Shown here: one piece after another, positions 4,953 to 7,248 of the stretch | Layout of the letters: every line of letters starts with the position of its first letter | Position numbering within the stretch: the stretch's first letter is position 1 | Origin: JBBRHH01 sp038222915 | GTDB lineage: Bacteria; Planctomycetota; Phycisphaerae; Tepidisphaerales; Tepidisphaeraceae | Length of the DNA stretch: 7,248 nucleotides | Direction of reading: 5' to 3' | Assembly (NCBI GenBank): GCA_038222915.1 | Contig: JBBRHH010000310.1 | Coordinates: 1 to 7,248, forward strand | Translations under genes and position numbers: made by a program | The notes under the pieces: generated by a model | Databases searched by the model: none | What the model saw: the letters and a program-made list of their open reading frames with translations, nothing else | Told to the model about the DNA's origin: nothing

Positions 4953-6110
4953 TTCACTGTATTGGATCTGACGCGGGTTCGCTCAGGTCCGACCTGCGTC
5001 CGTCAACTTGCCGACTGGGGCGCCAACGTCATCAAGATTGATGCACTGCTTGAAGACGCGGCCGGCGAACAGCCGGGCGGTCCACGTCAAGGTTCAGACT
5101 TTCAGAACTTGCACCGCAACAAGCGGGCAATGTCGCTCAACCTCAAGGATCCTAACGGCCTCGCAGTATTTAAGCGTCTCGCCCAACAGGCAGACGTGAT
5201 TGTCGAAAACTTCCGCCCTGACGTTAAGTTCAAGCTCGGCATCGACTATGAGAGCGTTCGTCAAATCAATCCGCGCATCGTTTACGGCAGCATCTCCGGA
5301 TTTGGACAAGACGGCCCCTATCATAAACGACCGGGCTTCGACCAGATTGCGCAGGGCATGGGCGGGCTCATGTCGGTCACAGGCGCACCGGGCCAAGGAC
5401 CGATGCGGGTCGGTATTCCCGTTGCCGACCTGACCGCTGGTCTCTTCTGCGCTATCGGCATCCTGACCGCGCTGCTGGAGCGCGACGTTTCCAATCAGGG
5501 GCAGTGGGTGCAAACTTCGCTGCTGCAGGCGCAGATTTTCATGCTGGACTTCCAGGCGTCCCGCTGGCTCATGGAGAAGGAAGTCGCCAAACAGGCCGGC
5601 AATAACCACCCGACCAGTATTCCGACCGGCGTGTTCAAGACATCAGACGGCTATATCAACATCGCTACGACCGGCGGGCGGATCTGGGAGCGCTGCGCGC
5701 AAGCAATAGGCGCTCCGGAACTCGTCACCAATCCCGATTATGAAACGGCGCCCGCACGTTCCAAAAACCGCGACGCGCTCAACGCCTTCATCGATAAGCT
5801 GACGCAGAAGAAGTCGACGGAAACTTGGGTCAACGAGCTTAACGCGGCCGGGGTACCCTGCGGTCCGATCTATTCGATTGACCAGATGTTCGACGATGCT
5901 CAGGTCAAGCATCTTGGCATCGCACAGGACGTGCCCAACGATGATAAACGCCACCTCCAGTTGGTCGGCCAACCGGTCACGTTGTCGCGGACGCCGAGTT
6001 CGATGGCCGCTCGGCCGCCGGAATTCGGCGAGCAGACCGAGGAAGTGCTGACCGAGTTCGGCTTCGAAAAGTCTGAGATCGCAGAACTTCGGCGGCAGCA
6101 GGTAGTGTAA
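4917..6110 (+). CDS. Class III (CaiB/BaiF family) CoA-transferase
   Basis: Transfers CoA between carboxylic acids in the cytoplasm, through an aspartyl-CoA anhydride/thioester mechanism known for formyl-CoA transferase and its relatives. The product is 397 residues, normal for the family. Landmarks: VLDLTRVRSGPTCVRQLADW from residue 15, LHRNKRAMSLNLK (65-77), ENFRPDV (97-103), GFGQDGPY (128-135), PGFDQIAQGMGGLMSVTG (139-156) and VADLTAG with the expected catalytic Asp at 171. The C-terminal half (ETWVNELNAAGVPCGPIYSI and on to EVLTEFGF) is complete. ATG 4917 was chosen because GTGGA lies seven bases upstream; the in-frame GTG at 4905 would add four residues and could serve as a leaderless start. 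The substrate cannot be read from sequence. The 3' end faces a TctA-type carboxylate permease 30 bp away, which hints at an organic-acid substrate. Its 5' end is duplicated at 2429-2536. Confidence 0.93.
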   Translation: MTQPRASLALARFTVLDLTRVRSGPTCVRQLADWGANVIKIDALLEDAAGEQPGGPRQGSDFQNLHRNKRAMSLNLKDPNGLAVFKRLAQQADVIVENFRPDVKFKLGIDYESVRQINPRIVYGSISGFGQDGPYHKRPGFDQIAQGMGGLMSVTGAPGQGPMRVGIPVADLTAGLFCAIGILTALLERDVSNQGQWVQTSLLQAQIFMLDFQASRWLMEKEVAKQAGNNHPTSIPTGVFKTSDGYINIATTGGRIWERCAQAIGAPELVTNPDYETAPARSKNRDALNAFIDKLTQKKSTETWVNELNAAGVPCGPIYSIDQMFDDAQVKHLGIAQDVPNDDKRHLQLVGQPVTLSRTPSSMAARPPEFGEQTEEVLTEFGFEKSEIAELRRQQVV

Positions 6111-6115
6111 AGTAG

Positions 6116-6127
6116 GCGTCGCGACGC
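6116..6127. terminator. Palindrome between convergent genes, possible bidirectional terminator
   Basis: GCGTCGCGACGC is a perfect 12-bp palindrome in the 30-bp gap between the CoA-transferase stop (6110) and the TctA stop (6141). As RNA it gives only a 4-bp GC stem with a CGCG loop, and no T-run follows on either strand, so termination activity is doubtful. Its placement is the only support. Confidence 0.25.
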
Positions 6128-6140
6128 TAGATGCCATTCG

Positions 6141-7247
6141 CTACCTTTTCGTCAAATGGGCCCTCACCATGTCGATGACGGGCCAGAACAATAGCACAAT
6201 AGCGAGCGTCGTGATCGACCCGACGAGGCCGTTCGACCAGAACACCTTAACATCGCCGCCCGAGCCGATCATCGATAAGCGGAACGCATCCTCTGCGCGA
6301 TTACCGAGCACCAGCGCCAGCGTGAACGGGGCCAGGGGAATGCCGATCTTCTTGAAGACGTAACCGACAACGCCGAAGCCGAGCATCAGCCAGATATCGA
6401 ACATCGCATTCTGGATCGCGTAGGCGCCAATCGCGCAGGACACCACGATCATCGGTGCGACGGCGGCGAACGGCACCCGCAGGATGGAAGCAAAGATCGG
6501 CACCGTGGTCAGCACCAGCACCAGGCCGACGACATTGCCGAGATACATCGAGGCAATCAGGCCCCAGACGAAATCCTTGTGCTCAACGAACAGCAGCGGA
6601 CCGGGATTGAGGCCCCACACCATAAGGCCGCCCAGCAAGATCGCCGCGGTACCGGAGCCGGGAATGCCGAGCGCCAGCATCGGTAGCAGCGCCGCGGTGC
6701 CGGAGGCATGCGCCGCGGTTTCCGGCGCGAACACCCCCTCGATGCGGCCCTTGCCGAAACTGTCGGGATCCTTGGAGAAGCGCTTGGCGAGGTTGTAGCC
6801 CATGAACGACGCCGCGATGGCGCCGCCCGGCGTGATGCCGAGCCAGCAGCCGATGAAGGACGCACGCAGCAGCGTTACCCAGTATTTCGGCAGGTCTTTC
6901 CAGACCGCCAGCACCACGCGCAAGGAAATGCCGGCGGCGTGGCCGCGCAACGCCAAACGCTCTTCCATCGTCAGCAGGATTTCGCTGATGCCGAACAGAC
7001 CGATGACGGCGACCAGGAAATTGACGCCGCGCAACAACTCGCTGGAGCCGAAGGTCATGCGCAACTGGCCGGACACGGTGTCCATGCCGATTCCAGCCAG
7101 CAGCAGGCCGAGCGACATCGAAATGACCGTCTTGTGCTTGGCCTCGCGGCCGAGGCCGACAAAAGAGCAAAAGGTGAGCAGATACACCGAGAAGAATTCT
7201 GGCGGGCCAAATTTGACCGCAAACGACGAGATCATCGGCGCCAGGAA
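6141..7247 (-). CDS. tctA: TctA-type large permease subunit of a tripartite tricarboxylate transporter, 5' end outside the window
   Basis: TctA is the large membrane subunit of TTT transporters, which import carboxylates using a periplasmic binding protein (TctC) and a small membrane subunit (TctB). About 368 residues are visible of a family length near 500, so the N-terminal part lies beyond the right edge; the frame stays open through 7247 with FLAP before the Met at 7235. Counting from that Met, family blocks are GITPGGAIAASFMGYN (133-148), FGKGRIEGVFAPETA (160-174), LGIPGSGTAAILLGG (189-203) and GLNPGPLLF (208-216), with hydrophobic helices throughout. The C-terminus (VIDMVRAHLTKR) is complete, ending at TAG 6141-6143. 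TctB and TctC would be expected upstream, to the right. The 3' end converges on the CoA-transferase, so they are not in one operon. The substrate is unknown, and related systems carry diverse organic acids. Confidence 0.93.
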   Translation of the reverse strand, partial: FLAPMISSFAVKFGPPEFFSVYLLTFCSFVGLGREAKHKTVISMSLGLLLAGIGMDTVSGQLRMTFGSSELLRGVNFLVAVIGLFGISEILLTMEERLALRGHAAGISLRVVLAVWKDLPKYWVTLLRASFIGCWLGITPGGAIAASFMGYNLAKRFSKDPDSFGKGRIEGVFAPETAAHASGTAALLPMLALGIPGSGTAAILLGGLMVWGLNPGPLLFVEHKDFVWGLIASMYLGNVVGLVLVLTTVPIFASILRVPFAAVAPMIVVSCAIGAYAIQNAMFDIWLMLGFGVVGYVFKKIGIPLAPFTLALVLGNRAEDAFRLSMIGSGGDVKVFWSNGLVGSITTLAIVLLFWPVIDMVRAHLTKR

Positions 7248-7248
7248 C

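Noticed and set aside
6583..7170. 195-codon minus-strand open frame overlapping TctA.
   Set aside because: It is an Arg/Ala-rich out-of-frame shadow of the clear TctA frame in GC-rich DNA.

Overview
The window looks like alphaproteobacterial DNA, most likely Bradyrhizobium or a close relative. This is judged from the style of the CoA-transferase and TctA proteins, the IS21-type transposase and the overall composition; no marker gene fixes the species. It appears to be the edge of an accessory region. The two ends (IS21 transposase on the left, CoA-transferase and TctA on the right) look GC-rich, and the middle (about 573 to 4850) looks lower in GC, with sparse small genes and long non-coding stretches.

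Layout. 1-572: end of an IS21-family element, with the first 148 codons of istA on the minus strand, its ribosome binding site inside a small hairpin, internal end repeats, and a likely element boundary at 572. 573-971: no gene seen. 972-1214 (minus): small conserved-type hypothetical protein starting at TTG. 1337-2002 (minus): orphan J-domain (DnaJ-like) protein with a helical tail. 2003-2500: non-coding, with a strong inverted repeat at 2062-2107. 2501-4309 (plus): polytopic membrane protein of a GT-C glycosyltransferase-like type. 4365-4625 (minus): possible small single-pass membrane protein. 4917-6110 (plus): class III (CaiB/BaiF-type) CoA-transferase. 6141-7247 (minus, runs off the window): TctA-type large permease subunit of a tripartite tricarboxylate transporter, convergent with the CoA-transferase.

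The main unexpected signal is a diverged direct duplication. Bases 2429-2536 match 4845-4952 without gaps at 75 of 108 positions by hand count. The repeat covers the upstream region (a shared TTGACA), the start region (identical GTGGAACATC followed by NGATG) and about the first 12 codons of two otherwise unrelated genes, the membrane protein and the CoA-transferase. The membrane-protein gene therefore begins inside a copy of the CoA-transferase 5' end. This suggests promoter/start capture, or an insertion at the start of the CoA-transferase gene that left a displaced 5' end 2416 bp away.

Functionally, the right side may serve carboxylate uptake (TctA) and CoA activation or transfer, and the GT-C-like protein probably modifies a cell-surface glycan or lipid. 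The window does not show the genes acting as one pathway, and I do not see a complete novel defence or mobile system.
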